From Rhodospirillales bacterium (GTDB lineage: Bacteria; Pseudomonadota; Alphaproteobacteria; Acetobacterales; Acetobacteraceae): a stretch of 64,000 nucleotides of DNA. The notes under the pieces were generated by a model. It did no database searches. It saw nothing but the letters and a program-made list of their open reading frames with translations, and had not been told where the DNA came from. The position numbers and the translations under genes were made by a program. This document shows positions 9,439-18,468 of this stretch, one piece after another (within the stretch, counting starts at the first letter, position 1; the number at the start of each line of letters is the position of its first letter). The DNA lies in contig JANXSM010000041.1 of assembly GCA_025352665.1 (NCBI GenBank), positions 1 to 64,000 on the forward strand, given 5' to 3'.

Positions 9439-10487
9439 GCCAGCCGCATCCCCGTCGCGTCGTCGAACAGATGAACGCACGCAGGATCAGGCGTGATGCA
9501 CAGGATCTCACCAGGCCGCGCCGTCACCCGCTCGCGGAACGCACAGACCACGCGGTGGCCGGCGAACTCCGCCACCACCTGGGTTTCGGAGCCGGTTGGC
9601 TCCACCAGCCGTACGGTGGCGGGGATGCCGCCATCGTCCAGCCGCCAATGCTCGGGGCGAATCCCGTACACGACCGGCATGCCCTCGGCCACGCCACGGG
9701 TGGAGCCAAGCGGAAGCAGCATGTCGCCGACACGGAAGGCGCCACCCTGGATGCGGCCTTTGAGGAAGTTCATCGCCGGCGAGCCGATGAAACCGGCGAC
9801 AAACAGATTGGCGGGGCGATCGTAGAGATCGAGCGGCGCGCCGATCTGCTCCACATTCCCGCCCTGCATGACTACGATCTTATCGGCCATGGTCATGGCC
9901 TCAATCTGGTCGTGCGTCACATAGACGGTGGTGGTGCGCAGCCGCTGGTGCAGGTCCTTGATCTCGCCGCGCATCTGCACCCGCAGCTTGGCATCGAGGT
10001 TGGACAGCGGTTCGTCGAACAGGAACACCTGCGGATCGCGTACGATGGCGCGACCCATCGCGACCCGCTGGCGCTGGCCGCCGGAAAGCTGGCGCGGGTA
10101 GCGGTCGAGCAGTTGCGTAAGGCCAAGGATATCGGCGGCACGGCCGACCTTTTGCTCCAGCACCGCCTTCGGCGCCTTCGCGAGTATCAGCGAGAACGCC
10201 ATGTTCTCCCGCACCGTCATATGCGGGTAGAGCGCGTAGTTCTGGAACACCATCGCGATGTCCCGTTCTTTTGGAGCAACGTTGTTCACCACGCGGCCAC
10301 CGATGGAAATATCGCCGCTCGAGATATTTTCGAGGCCTGCAATCATCCGCAACAACGTCGACTTCCCGCAGCCGGAGGGGCCTACAAGAATGACAAACTC
10401 ACCATCCGCCACCTCAACGTTCACGCCGTGCAGGATCTGGGTAGCGCCGAACGCTTTGCGCACGTCTCGTATCGATACTTCAGCCAT
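9435..10487 (-). CDS. Sugar ABC importer ATP-binding protein (UgpC/MsmK/MalK type)
   Basis: 350 residues. Walker A is GPSGCGKST, the Q-loop is MVFQNYALYPHMTV, the ABC signature is [14 protein letters not shown] and Walker B is VFLFDEPLSNLDA; the switch His is in YVTHDQ. A C-terminal OB/TOBE regulatory region follows (about 235-350), including VYGIRPEHW, as in MalK and UgpC. It powers the importer encoded downstream and appears to be the first gene of that operon. The order ATPase-F-G-binding protein-dehydrogenase is unusual in having the binding protein near the end. Confidence 0.92.
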   Translation of the reverse strand: MAEVSIRDVRKAFGATQILHGVNVEVADGEFVILVGPSGCGKSTLLRMIAGLENISSGDISIGGRVVNNVAPKERDIAMVFQNYALYPHMTVRENMAFSLILAKAPKAVLEQKVGRAADILGLTQLLDRYPRQLSGGQRQRVAMGRAIVRDPQVFLFDEPLSNLDAKLRVQMRGEIKDLHQRLRTTTVYVTHDQIEAMTMADKIVVMQGGNVEQIGAPLDLYDRPANLFVAGFIGSPAMNFLKGRIQGGAFRVGDMLLPLGSTRGVAEGMPVVYGIRPEHWRLDDGGIPATVRLVEPTGSETQVVAEFAGHRVVCAFRERVTARPGEILCITPDPACVHLFDDATGMRLA

Positions 10488-10578
10488 GGACGTTTGGTCG
10501 CCTTATAGAGTTCTTTGGTCTCCCGTGCCGGAGCTTAGCGATCGCGGCCTCGTCGCGCTACCGTCGATTGGTAGCGCC

Positions 10579-10671
10579 AGAGCATGATCACTTCTGGTAG
10601 GCAAAGCGATCAGGCTCTAACCTTTTGTTTTAACGATCAATTTTATCGCGCGGTTGGTTCAACCTCGGGCG
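10579..10671 (+). repeat. Palindromic intergenic repeat, copy A (hairpin plus flank)
   Basis: 10579-10618 is a 40-bp hairpin with 16-bp arms and the 8-nt loop TGGTAGGC; the arms pair with about three mismatches. It is followed by a conserved flank, 10619-10671, containing TTTTAACGATCAATTTTATC and CGCGCGGTTGGTTCAACCTC. The element fills much of the gap between the sugar ABC operon start and the AhpD-like gene. The same unit recurs at 18321 and, inverted, at 35311. Confidence 0.85.
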
Positions 10672-10687
10672 ATAGTGGGCTGACGCT

Positions 10688-11260
10688 TCACCGCGCCAGC
10701 GTGTGGTATTCCGCGTTGGGCACCATATCGGTGGTGATCGCCATCCGGTTCGACAGGTTGAACAGCCCGATCACCTGCGCCAGGTCAAAGATCGCCTCGT
10801 TATCGAAACCAACGCCGCGCAGCACAGCGCGATCGGCCTCGACCACTTCGGCCGGCGTCGCAGTAAGCTTCCACGCGAAATCCAGCATCGCCCGCTGCCG
10901 GGCGTCCAGCGGCGCCACGCGATAGTTCAACGCCAACATCTCGCCCAGTTGAGGGTCGCCGGACAGCTTGCGCACCGCCGCCCCATGCGAGACCAGGCAG
11001 TAGTAGCAGCGGTTCACGGAGGAGACGACAACTGCCACCATCTCGCGCTCCAACTTGGAAAGTGCTGATTCCGACAACATGATTTCGTTGAACATCTGCA
11101 TGAAGTCGCGCAGTCGCTGTGGCTTCAGGCTCAGCGTGGCATACACGTTCGGCACGAAGCCGAGTTTCTCCACGCATTTCGCCCAGATGAGCTTCAGATC
11201 GTCCGGCAGGCTCTCGGCATCGGGCACACCGAGGGCGGAGATATGGTCGGGCTGCGGCAT
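10688..11260 (-). CDS. AhpD-like / carboxymuconolactone decarboxylase-family peroxidase-related protein
   Basis: 190 residues. The AhpD active-site pattern is clear: E73 and then C85-Y-Y-C88 followed by H92 in SVNRCYYCLVSHGAAVR. Family members reduce peroxides with a CxxC disulfide and a proton relay through Glu and His; this branch is the uncharacterised peroxidase-related group. It lies 10 bp after the CocE-type hydrolase and is probably the last gene of the peptide-importer operon. Its physiological reductant and substrate are unknown. Confidence 0.82.
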   Translation of the reverse strand: MPQPDHISALGVPDAESLPDDLKLIWAKCVEKLGFVPNVYATLSLKPQRLRDFMQMFNEIMLSESALSKLEREMVAVVVSSVNRCYYCLVSHGAAVRKLSGDPQLGEMLALNYRVAPLDARQRAMLDFAWKLTATPAEVVEADRAVLRGVGFDNEAIFDLAQVIGLFNLSNRMAITTDMVPNAEYHTLAR

Positions 11261-11270
11261 GGCTGGTTTC

Positions 11271-13064
11271 CTACGGGATCGGCAACTTCACGTTGCTCGG
11301 GCGGGCAGGGTCCATGAAGATCGTGTTTACCGCAACCTGCCGCCGCCGCGCCTGGCCTTCCGGCTCACCGGTGTTGGGATTGACGTCGAATTTCGGAAAG
11401 TTGCTCGACGAGATGTCGAGCCGGATGCGGTGGCCACGCTGGAACAGATTGGCGGTCGGAAACAGCGTGATCCGGATACGCACAACTTCGCCGGGCACAC
11501 GCATGCGGGGATTGGCAGGATCTTCCGCATAACGCAGCCGGCAGATCCCGTCAGTCAGGATCATCGCGTAACCGCGCGGATAATCCTCGCTCGGCGGATA
11601 CACATCGACCAGCTTGGCGGTGAAATCCGTATCCGGTGCGTCAGTCGATACCCACAGCTCTGCCTCAATCGGCCCGACTACCTCCGTGGCCTCGGCCAAG
11701 GGTGCGGTTTCAAAGACCACCACATCGGCGCGCGAGGCCAGCGGCAGGAAAGGCGCGCGACAGCCAAAGAATTCCGCAGCCTCAATCTGGTCAAAGGCGC
11801 CGCCGCGGGCGACCGGCTCCAGGCTCGTGAGATTGCCGCCGATCGTGGGCACCGGATGCGCGGGGTCGTAGTCATATGAAATCGCTCCCGGCGCGGGCAG
11901 CGCCGGATCAAGCCTGCCGTCCGCATGCAGATGGAAGGCCACGTTGCGCGCCAGGGGCGCCGGCCAGTCATCGAGCGAGATCCAGCGTCCGCCGTGATCG
12001 AGATGGCCCGCCTTGGTGCGCCCTCCGGTGCCGCCGCCCATGACGAACACCCGCACCGCCGGCTCTGGGTTCACCGTACCCCGGCTAACATGGTTGAAAT
12101 GGCGCAGCCGGTACAGCCGCCAGTCGCCGGCCCAGCTGTCGATCGCAGCGTCCGGTCCGAAATCTACGTCGCCGAACACCTGCGCAGAGCGGTTGCCATG
12201 CGTCCATGGCCCCAAAATAAGCCGCTGCGGCCCACGCCCCGCCCGTTTCAGCCCCATGTAGTTGGTCGTCGCGGTCAACGAATAGGGATCGTACCAACTC
12301 GACATGTGCACGCAATCGGCGCGGCTGTAGCGCAGGTGAAATCCCTCGGCCCAGATGCCCAGCTTCTGCCAGAACGGACCCCATTCGCCATGCGTCCACT
12401 GGTCGAAAAGATAGGCCTCATAATCAGGGTGATGACGCAGTGGCGAATGGCCTGGCCGCCAGGGCATGCGGGTGAACCAGTCGCAGATGTCCTCGGCTTC
12501 CAGCGCCGCACGCATCACCGGATCGGCCACCGCTTCCGGCGACAGGATCGCCTGCTTATGCGCCCAGGTCGCCTGCTTGAGCTCGAAGGCGCCGAACTGG
12601 CGAATTCCGCCTTTCCACGCGTTGGCAAAACCGCCGCTGTCCATCACCTGTGCCACCAGCCCCGGCGGGTCGAGACACCCCAGCGCCGCCTGGGTATGGG
12701 CCGCATAGGAAAGCCCCATCGTGCAGATCCGCCCGTCGCACCAAGGCTGGGCCATGATCCAGGTGCAACAGTCGAACCCGTCCTCGCCATCGGAGAGGTA
12801 TTTTTCGAAGACCCCTTCGCTGCCGTAGCGTCCCCGATTGTCCTGAAAAACCACTGCATAGCCATGGGCGGTGAAATATCCCGCCAGCTCGCTGCGCTTG
12901 ATCGGCGTGGGTGCAGCCACGGTCACCTCGCTACGGCTGATCTCGTTGCGCCCGTACGGGGTCCGTTCCAGCACCACCGGGAACGGCCCAGCGCCATCAG
13001 GCAGATGCACATCGGTCGCCAACCTGATGCCATCGCGCATCGGCACCATCAAAACATTCGTCAT
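11271..13064 (-). CDS. CocE/NonD-family serine hydrolase (X-Pro dipeptidyl-peptidase type)
   Basis: 597 residues, the usual length for the family. An alpha/beta hydrolase core is seen with VLERTPYGRNE and DNRGRYGSEG, the nucleophile elbow MGLSYAA (Ser about 119), an Asp in SWYDPYS and a His in LGPWTHG. The C-terminal beta-sandwich (about 375-590) ends with FPKFDVNPNTGE and DPARPSNVKLPI, typical of CocE and PepX C domains. No signal peptide is seen, so it is probably cytoplasmic. It overlaps the upstream ATPase gene by ATGA (13061-13064), placing it in the peptide-importer operon. It may therefore cleave an imported peptide, ester or N-acyl compound. Confidence 0.88.
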   Translation of the reverse strand: MTNVLMVPMRDGIRLATDVHLPDGAGPFPVVLERTPYGRNEISRSEVTVAAPTPIKRSELAGYFTAHGYAVVFQDNRGRYGSEGVFEKYLSDGEDGFDCCTWIMAQPWCDGRICTMGLSYAAHTQAALGCLDPPGLVAQVMDSGGFANAWKGGIRQFGAFELKQATWAHKQAILSPEAVADPVMRAALEAEDICDWFTRMPWRPGHSPLRHHPDYEAYLFDQWTHGEWGPFWQKLGIWAEGFHLRYSRADCVHMSSWYDPYSLTATTNYMGLKRAGRGPQRLILGPWTHGNRSAQVFGDVDFGPDAAIDSWAGDWRLYRLRHFNHVSRGTVNPEPAVRVFVMGGGTGGRTKAGHLDHGGRWISLDDWPAPLARNVAFHLHADGRLDPALPAPGAISYDYDPAHPVPTIGGNLTSLEPVARGGAFDQIEAAEFFGCRAPFLPLASRADVVVFETAPLAEATEVVGPIEAELWVSTDAPDTDFTAKLVDVYPPSEDYPRGYAMILTDGICRLRYAEDPANPRMRVPGEVVRIRITLFPTANLFQRGHRIRLDISSSNFPKFDVNPNTGEPEGQARRRQVAVNTIFMDPARPSNVKLPIP

Positions 13065-13798
13065 GCTTCTTCAAGCTCCGTGCTCAGCCTGCGCAGATCG
13101 GCGGTGTGCGGGTGCCTCGTGCGGCCGGCCCGCAGATCCTCGGCGGAAATCATCTCCACCATCTCGCCGCCCTGCATCACGCCGACCATCGGACACAGAT
13201 GTGCGACCACGGCAAGGTTGTGGCTCACCATCACATAGGTCAGCTTGCGGCGGTCCTGCAGGTCGGCCAGCAGGTTCAGAACCTCCGCCTGCACGGACAC
13301 GTCGAGTGCGGAGGTCGGCTCGTCGAGCAGCAGCACCTCAGGTTCCGACATCAACGCCCGCGCGATCGCGACTCGCTGGCGCTGCCCGCCAGACAGCTGG
13401 TGCGGGTAGCGAAACCGCGCCGCGGCCGGCAGCGCCACTTCGGACAGCGCCTGACGAATGCGCCGGTCGATATCGCCGATCCCATGCACCAGCAACGGCT
13501 CCGACAAGGCGCGATCCACCGTCTGGCGCGGATGCAGCGACCCATACGGGTCCTGGAACACCATCTGCACCCGGCGAAAGAAGTCACGCGACCGCTTGGG
13601 CGTCAGAGCCGTGCCTGCGATGGTCATCCGCCCCGACCAGTCCGGGTTGAGCCCCGACAAAGCACGCAGCACGGTCGACTTGCCGGAGCCGCTCTCGCCG
13701 ACGATGCCGAAGCTGGAGCCTTCGCCGACCGCGAACGTCACCCCGCGCACCGCCTCCACCGGGCCAAACCGCACCCGCAGGTCCTGCACGGAAATCAT
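13061..13798 (-). CDS. Peptide ABC importer ATP-binding protein (DppF type, short)
   Basis: 245 residues. Walker [10 protein letters not shown], signature [14 protein letters not shown] and Walker [14 protein letters not shown] are intact. It is shorter than most DppF/OppF proteins (about 320 residues): after the H-loop (VMVSHN) it ends soon after RHPHTADLR and lacks most of the oligopeptide-specific C-terminal extension. It forms an ATPase heterodimer with the DppD-type protein encoded 10 bp upstream. Confidence 0.9.
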   Translation of the reverse strand: MISVQDLRVRFGPVEAVRGVTFAVGEGSSFGIVGESGSGKSTVLRALSGLNPDWSGRMTIAGTALTPKRSRDFFRRVQMVFQDPYGSLHPRQTVDRALSEPLLVHGIGDIDRRIRQALSEVALPAAARFRYPHQLSGGQRQRVAIARALMSEPEVLLLDEPTSALDVSVQAEVLNLLADLQDRRKLTYVMVSHNLAVVAHLCPMVGVMQGGEMVEMISAEDLRAGRTRHPHTADLRRLSTELEEA

Positions 13799-13808
13799 GC
13801 CCGAGCCC

Positions 13809-14636
13809 TCACGCCAGCCAAGCCGGGTCGCGCGCCATCACCGGCAGGCGCAGCTTCGGATGCGACAACGTCGGCAGGCATTCCAGCAACCCCCGGGTAT
13901 ATGGATGTTTGGCGTGCAACAACTCACCGGCGCCAAGCTCCTCGACGACGCGGCCGGCATACATCACCGCCACCCGATCGCAGAAATGGCTGACCAGCGG
14001 CAGGTCGTGGCTGATCAGCATGAGGCCCATGCCGCGCCGGCTCACCAAATCCTCCATCAGCCTTAGGATCTCCGCCTGCACGGTGGCGTCGAGCGCCGAG
14101 GTGGGCTCGTCCGCGATCAAAAGCTCCGGGTCGGGCGCCAGCATCATGGCGATCATGACCCGCTGCCCCATGCCACCCGACAGCTCATGCGGATAGGCCG
14201 CCGCCACCCGCCTGACATCACGGATCTGCACCTGAGACAGCAGGTCGAGTGCCGCCTCCGCCGCCTCCCGCCTGCTGCCCTTCTTCTGGTTGCGCCAAGC
14301 CTCGGCGATCTGGCTGCCAGCGGTCATGATCGGGTTCAGTGAGTATTTCGGGTCCTGCAGAATGAGCCCGGCACGCCTGCCGCGGATGGCGCGCATCTGG
14401 CGTTCGGAGGCGGTCTTGATGTCGATACCGTCGAAGCGCAGCACATCCGCGGTCACCACGGCCTGCGGCGGCAACAGCCGCAGGATGGCGCGGGCCGAAA
14501 TCGACTTACCGGAGCCGCTTTCACCAACGATGCCGAGCTTCTCCTGCCCCAACGTCATCGACACGCCGCGCACCGCCTGGCTCATGCCCTGCGGCGTGGG
14601 AAAGGCGATGGTGAGGTTCTGCATCTCGACGAGCAT
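13809..14636 (-). CDS. Peptide ABC importer ATP-binding protein (DppD type)
   Basis: 275 residues with Walker A GESGSGKS, signature LSGGMGQRVMIAMM, Walker [14 protein letters not shown] and the H-loop LISHDLPL. The C-terminal AKHPYTRGLLECLP segment is typical of Dpp/Opp ATPases. It partners the DppF-type protein. Start is the ATG at 14636, directly after the permease gene, whose stop is at 14646. Confidence 0.92.
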   Translation of the reverse strand: MLVEMQNLTIAFPTPQGMSQAVRGVSMTLGQEKLGIVGESGSGKSISARAILRLLPPQAVVTADVLRFDGIDIKTASERQMRAIRGRRAGLILQDPKYSLNPIMTAGSQIAEAWRNQKKGSRREAAEAALDLLSQVQIRDVRRVAAAYPHELSGGMGQRVMIAMMLAPDPELLIADEPTSALDATVQAEILRLMEDLVSRRGMGLMLISHDLPLVSHFCDRVAVMYAGRVVEELGAGELLHAKHPYTRGLLECLPTLSHPKLRLPVMARDPAWLA

Positions 14637-14645
14637 TAATCGAGC

Positions 14646-15548
14646 CTATCGCTGTTTCGGATCAAGCACGTCGCGCAACCCGTCGCCCAGCAGGTTGAAG
14701 GCGAGCGAGGCGACGAAGATGGCGATGCCGGGGATCAGCGGCACCCACCACTGGTCGAGAAAGAACCGCCGGGCGGTGGCTATCATGCTGCCCCATTCCG
14801 GCGAAGGCGGCTGCGCGCCCATGCCGAGGAAGCCGAGCGAGGCCGCGGTGAGGATGATCGAGCTCATATCCAACGTCACCCGTACGATCAACGAGCCCAG
14901 GCACAGCGGCGCCACGTGGCGCAGGATGATCCGCACCGAGGACGCACCGGTGAGCCTCACGGCTGCGATGAAATCGGTGTTGCGGATCGAGAGCGTCTCC
15001 GCCCGCGCCAGCCGCGCATAGGGGGGCCATGCGGTGAGTGCGATGGCGATCACCGCCGAGGTCACGCCCGGATGGATGGCCGCGACGAAAGCCAGCGCCA
15101 GGATCAGCCGCGGGAAGGCCAGGAACACATCGGTCACCCGCATCAGCAGCGTGTCCGCCCAGCCGCCGAAGTAGCCCGCGACACAGCCGACCGCGAGGCC
15201 AAGCGGTGCCACCAGCACAACGACGGAGATCACCATGCCCAAGGTGACGCGTCCACCGAACAGTAGGCGGGAATACACATCGCGCCCGAGTTCGTCGGTG
15301 CCCAGCCAATGCGCCGCGGAAGGTGTCGCAAGACGGTTCGCGAGTTCCTGGGCGCTGGGGTCGTAGGTGGCCAGCAGCGGTGCGAACAACGCCGCCAGAA
15401 CCAGCACAACGGCGATGACAAGTCCGCCCATCGCCAACGGATTGGCGCGAAAGTCGCACCACAGCCGATACCGCCGGCCCCAGGCCGCCTGTGCCCGCGA
15501 GGCAGGTGCCTCGCTCAGCAGCCAGGTGCGGTCGATTGACGCGCTCAT
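14646..15548 (-). CDS. Peptide ABC importer permease (DppC type)
   Basis: About 300 residues. The start at 15548 (MSASIDRTWLLSEAPAS) is chosen because it overlaps the DppB stop as ATGA; the longer frame upstream is only DppB DNA read in another frame. The protein has a cytoplasmic N-terminal tail, then ATYDPSAQELANRLATP and HWLGTDELGRDVYSRLLFG, a hallmark of DppC/OppC. The EAA loop TDFIAAVRLTGASSVRIILRHV follows. It ends GDGLRDVLDPKQR. It forms the pore with DppB in the inner membrane. Confidence 0.92.
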   Translation of the reverse strand: MSASIDRTWLLSEAPASRAQAAWGRRYRLWCDFRANPLAMGGLVIAVVLVLAALFAPLLATYDPSAQELANRLATPSAAHWLGTDELGRDVYSRLLFGGRVTLGMVISVVVLVAPLGLAVGCVAGYFGGWADTLLMRVTDVFLAFPRLILALAFVAAIHPGVTSAVIAIALTAWPPYARLARAETLSIRNTDFIAAVRLTGASSVRIILRHVAPLCLGSLIVRVTLDMSSIILTAASLGFLGMGAQPPSPEWGSMIATARRFFLDQWWVPLIPGIAIFVASLAFNLLGDGLRDVLDPKQR

Positions 15549-16504
15549 GAAACGCGAGGGTCCAGCAGCTTGTAGGCTGCATCGGCCAACAGGTTCAGTG
15601 CCATGTAGATCAGTCCAACAACCAAAGTGGCGCCCAGCACGGCGTTCATGTCGGCGTTCAGCAGCGAGACGGTCAGGTACTGGCCCAGGCCTGGCCAACT
15701 GAACACCGTCTCGGTGACCACCGCCCCTTCCAGCAGCCCAGCATAGGTGAGCGCCAGAACCGTTACCAGCCGCACAGCGATGTTGCCGAAGGCGTGGCGC
15801 CAGATGACCCGCAGCTGCGACAAGCCCTTGGCGCGCGCGGTGATGACGTATTCGCCAGCCAGCGCATCAAGCATGAAAGCACGCGTCATGCGGGCGATAT
15901 ACGCCATCGAGAAATACGCGAGCACACCTGCCGGCTGGGCGAGATGCGCCAACGCGTCGTAAAAACTATCCCAGTCCCACGCAATCAGGCTGTCGATGGT
16001 CAGAAACCCGGTCACAACAGGCACCAACCCCTCGAACGCCACATCCGCCCGCCCCGGCCCGGGCGCCCAGCCAAGATTGGCGTAGAACACCAGCAGACTG
16101 ATCAGGGCGAGTAGAAAGATCGGGATCGAATGGCCGGCCAGACACAGGATACGGATGCCGACATCGGTCTTGCTCCCGGCACGCACCGCGGCCAGCACGC
16201 CAAGCGGCACACCCACCAGGGTGGCCACAATGATCGCCACTGTCGCCAGTTCGATCGTCGCCGGGAAATACCGCTGGATGTCCTCCACCACTGTGTTGGA
16301 GGTCATCACCGAGCGGCCGAGATCGCCGTGCAGCAGCTGCCACACATAGATCCCGAACTGCACATACAGCGGCCGGTCGAGCCCGAGCTCGACCCTGACG
16401 CGCTGCACCACATCCTCCGGTGCGTGATCCCCGATGATGGCGATCACCGGATCGATCGGCATGACCCGACCGATCAGGAACGTCACCAACACCAGACCGA
16501 ACAA
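15545..16504 (-). CDS. Peptide ABC importer permease (DppB type); start uncertain
   Basis: About 319 residues from a TTG at 16504. The family N-terminus clearly continues upstream in frame (DPLSRRVRFGRLAGTASSLL), but between the binding-protein stop (16569) and 16504 no ATG or GTG occurs in frame. The real start may be a CTG at 16564 after an AGAAGG-like sequence, or the TTG. The core shows FLIGRVMPIDPVIAIIGDHA, periplasmic segments and the EAA loop YVITARAKGLSQLRVIWRHAF, as in DppB. It pairs with DppC, with which it overlaps by ATGA. Confidence 0.85.
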   Translation of the reverse strand: MFGLVLVTFLIGRVMPIDPVIAIIGDHAPEDVVQRVRVELGLDRPLYVQFGIYVWQLLHGDLGRSVMTSNTVVEDIQRYFPATIELATVAIIVATLVGVPLGVLAAVRAGSKTDVGIRILCLAGHSIPIFLLALISLLVFYANLGWAPGPGRADVAFEGLVPVVTGFLTIDSLIAWDWDSFYDALAHLAQPAGVLAYFSMAYIARMTRAFMLDALAGEYVITARAKGLSQLRVIWRHAFGNIAVRLVTVLALTYAGLLEGAVVTETVFSWPGLGQYLTVSLLNADMNAVLGATLVVGLIYMALNLLADAAYKLLDPRVS

Positions 16505-16568
16505 CGTGATCAGCAGGCTGGAGGCGGTGCCCGCCAGCCGGCCGAACCTGACCCGCCTGGACAGTGGA

Positions 16569-18164
16569 TCAGGCCTTCTTGATACTGGTGTAATTGGTAA
16601 AATCGGGCAGCGGACCGATCACCAGGCCCGACACGCCTTTGCCGAGGCCGGCCGAGGCGATCTTCTGCAACAGGATGGCGAAGGGCGCGCGCTGGGCGAA
16701 CTTCACCTGCATGTCTTTGTACATCGCGATGCGTTTGGCGCCGTCGAGCTCTTTGGACGCCGCCAGCGACATGTCGCTCAATTCCTTGTCGACGTAGTGG
16801 CTGCGCCAGGCAAGAATCTTCAGCTTGCTGTCGTTGCCGTCGTCCGGGTTCTCGCAGAACGCCTGGCTGTTGGAATTCGGATCGAAGTAATCCGTCCCCC
16901 ATGACAGTAGCGCCAGCTGATGGGTGCGCGCACGGGTCTTAGTGATCACCTGCTTCTGCTCGCCCGGCATCAGATTGACCTTGATCCCGATGGAGGCGAG
17001 ATCAGCCTGCAGCGCCTGGGCGATGTCAGCACTCGGCGCACTCGAATAGAAATCCATCGAAATGCTGAAGCCGTTCGGATATCCGGCCTCTGCCAGCAAC
17101 GCCTTCGCTTTGGCGACGTCCTTCTTGAAGGGCTTGTCGGTCATCGCACCGGGCAGGCCGACCGGCAGGAACCCCTGGCCCACGACCCATTGGTTGGGCG
17201 TGATGTTCTTGGCGATCGCCTCATAGTCGATCGCCCATTTGATCGCCTGGTGCACCTGCGGCTTCTGCAATTCGGGCACGTTCTGGTTCATGGCGAGATA
17301 CATCGAGTTGCCCTGACCCGACTCGACCACGGTGTAGCCCTTGTCGGCCTTCACCTTGGTCAGCAGATCGGGCGTCAGGTCGCGCGCAATGTCCGCATCG
17401 CCCTTCTGCAACGACAGCATCTGCGTCGAGGGGTCGGCGACATGGCGGATCGAGATGCGCTTCACCCCGACCGGAATGCCCGAGTTAGGGTTGGCGTCGA
17501 TTGTAATGTGATCGCTCGCCACCCATTCGGTGAGCTGATAGGCGCCAGCACCTGCCGAATGGGTCTTCATCCATGCATTGCCAAGATCGCCGCCGACGTC
17601 ATGCGCCATGACGGTCGCCTTCTCCACAATCGAGCCGACCGCAGCCGACAGGCAGAACAGCACGAAGGTAGGGGCAGCCGCCGACGGCAGCGTCATTTCC
17701 AACGTGGTGGCGTCCTTCGCCACGATCAGCTTCTCGACATTGTCTTTGGTGAAGCCGAACTGGCTGATGATGAAACCAGGCGTCTTGTTGAGCTTCACAA
17801 CACGCTGCAGCGAGAACGCCGCATCATCGGCGGTGAGCACCTTGCCCGTGGGGAATTTCGCATTGGTCTTGAGCTTGAAGGTGAACACTAGCCCATCCGG
17901 GCTGATCGTCCAGGACTGGGCCAAATCGCCAGTGACCTTTGAATGGTCCTTCGCGTCCGGCACCACCAGCCGGCGATAGACGTTGCCGTTCACCTCGTTG
18001 TTGGTGAACTCATACGCCTCGGCCGGATCGAAGCTGACAACGTCGTCGATCTGTTTGACCATGACGACCACACCCTTGGGCGTCGCGGCGACGGCCTCGG
18101 AGGCAGCCAGCCCGGCCAGTGGCGTCGCAGCGGTTGCAGCCAGCAAAACGCGACGTGTCAGCAT
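16569..18164 (-). CDS. Peptide ABC importer substrate-binding protein (SBP family 5)
   Basis: 531 residues. An N-terminal signal MLTRRVLLAATAATPLAG, with a twin-Arg pair and a likely cleavage after AVA, points to periplasmic export, possibly through Tat. The mature protein follows family 5: FDPAEAYEFTNNEVNGNVYRRL near the start, LAQSWTISPDGLVFTFKL, FPTGKVLTADDAAFSLQRV, and VHQAIKWAIDYEAIAK in the middle. Such proteins capture di/oligopeptides, opines or glycosides and deliver them to DppBC. It is the first gene of the operon that ends in the CocE hydrolase and AhpD-like genes. Confidence 0.92.
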   Translation of the reverse strand: MLTRRVLLAATAATPLAGLAASEAVAATPKGVVVMVKQIDDVVSFDPAEAYEFTNNEVNGNVYRRLVVPDAKDHSKVTGDLAQSWTISPDGLVFTFKLKTNAKFPTGKVLTADDAAFSLQRVVKLNKTPGFIISQFGFTKDNVEKLIVAKDATTLEMTLPSAAAPTFVLFCLSAAVGSIVEKATVMAHDVGGDLGNAWMKTHSAGAGAYQLTEWVASDHITIDANPNSGIPVGVKRISIRHVADPSTQMLSLQKGDADIARDLTPDLLTKVKADKGYTVVESGQGNSMYLAMNQNVPELQKPQVHQAIKWAIDYEAIAKNITPNQWVVGQGFLPVGLPGAMTDKPFKKDVAKAKALLAEAGYPNGFSISMDFYSSAPSADIAQALQADLASIGIKVNLMPGEQKQVITKTRARTHQLALLSWGTDYFDPNSNSQAFCENPDDGNDSKLKILAWRSHYVDKELSDMSLAASKELDGAKRIAMYKDMQVKFAQRAPFAILLQKIASAGLGKGVSGLVIGPLPDFTNYTSIKKA

Positions 18165-18320
18165 TGCAGGTCTCCTATGTTCGTGACGCGAGCATAGGCG
18201 CGAACGGGTCGTTTCGTGAAGAGACCTACGCGGCGCTGTGACATTATCGTGGCTATTCGGAGAAAAAACGTCTCGCCGCGTCAGGTCGGGATGATTTCGC
18301 CGATGAGAAATTATCCCGAT

Positions 18321-18415
18321 CTAGAGCCTGATCGCTTCTGATAGACGAAGCAATCAGGCTCTAGCAATTTGTTTTAACGAGCAATTTTATCGCGCAGTTC
18401 AATCAACCTCGGGCG
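18321..18415 (+). repeat. Palindromic intergenic repeat, copy B (hairpin plus flank)
   Basis: 18323-18362 is the 40-bp hairpin with loop TGATAGAC; the palindrome extends outward to CTAG at both ends (18321-18364). The flank at 18365-18415 carries GTTTTAACGAGCAATTTTAT and AATCAACCTCGGGCG, closely matching copy A in the same orientation. It sits in the roughly 304-bp gap (18165-18468) between the peptide-importer promoter side and the 3' end of the YncE-like gene. Apart from the repeat I see only presumed promoter DNA there. Confidence 0.87.
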
Positions 18416-18468
18416 TTATTACTCTAGATACGTAACGATTTGGCCCCGCACCCAACCGCCCTCAGCCG

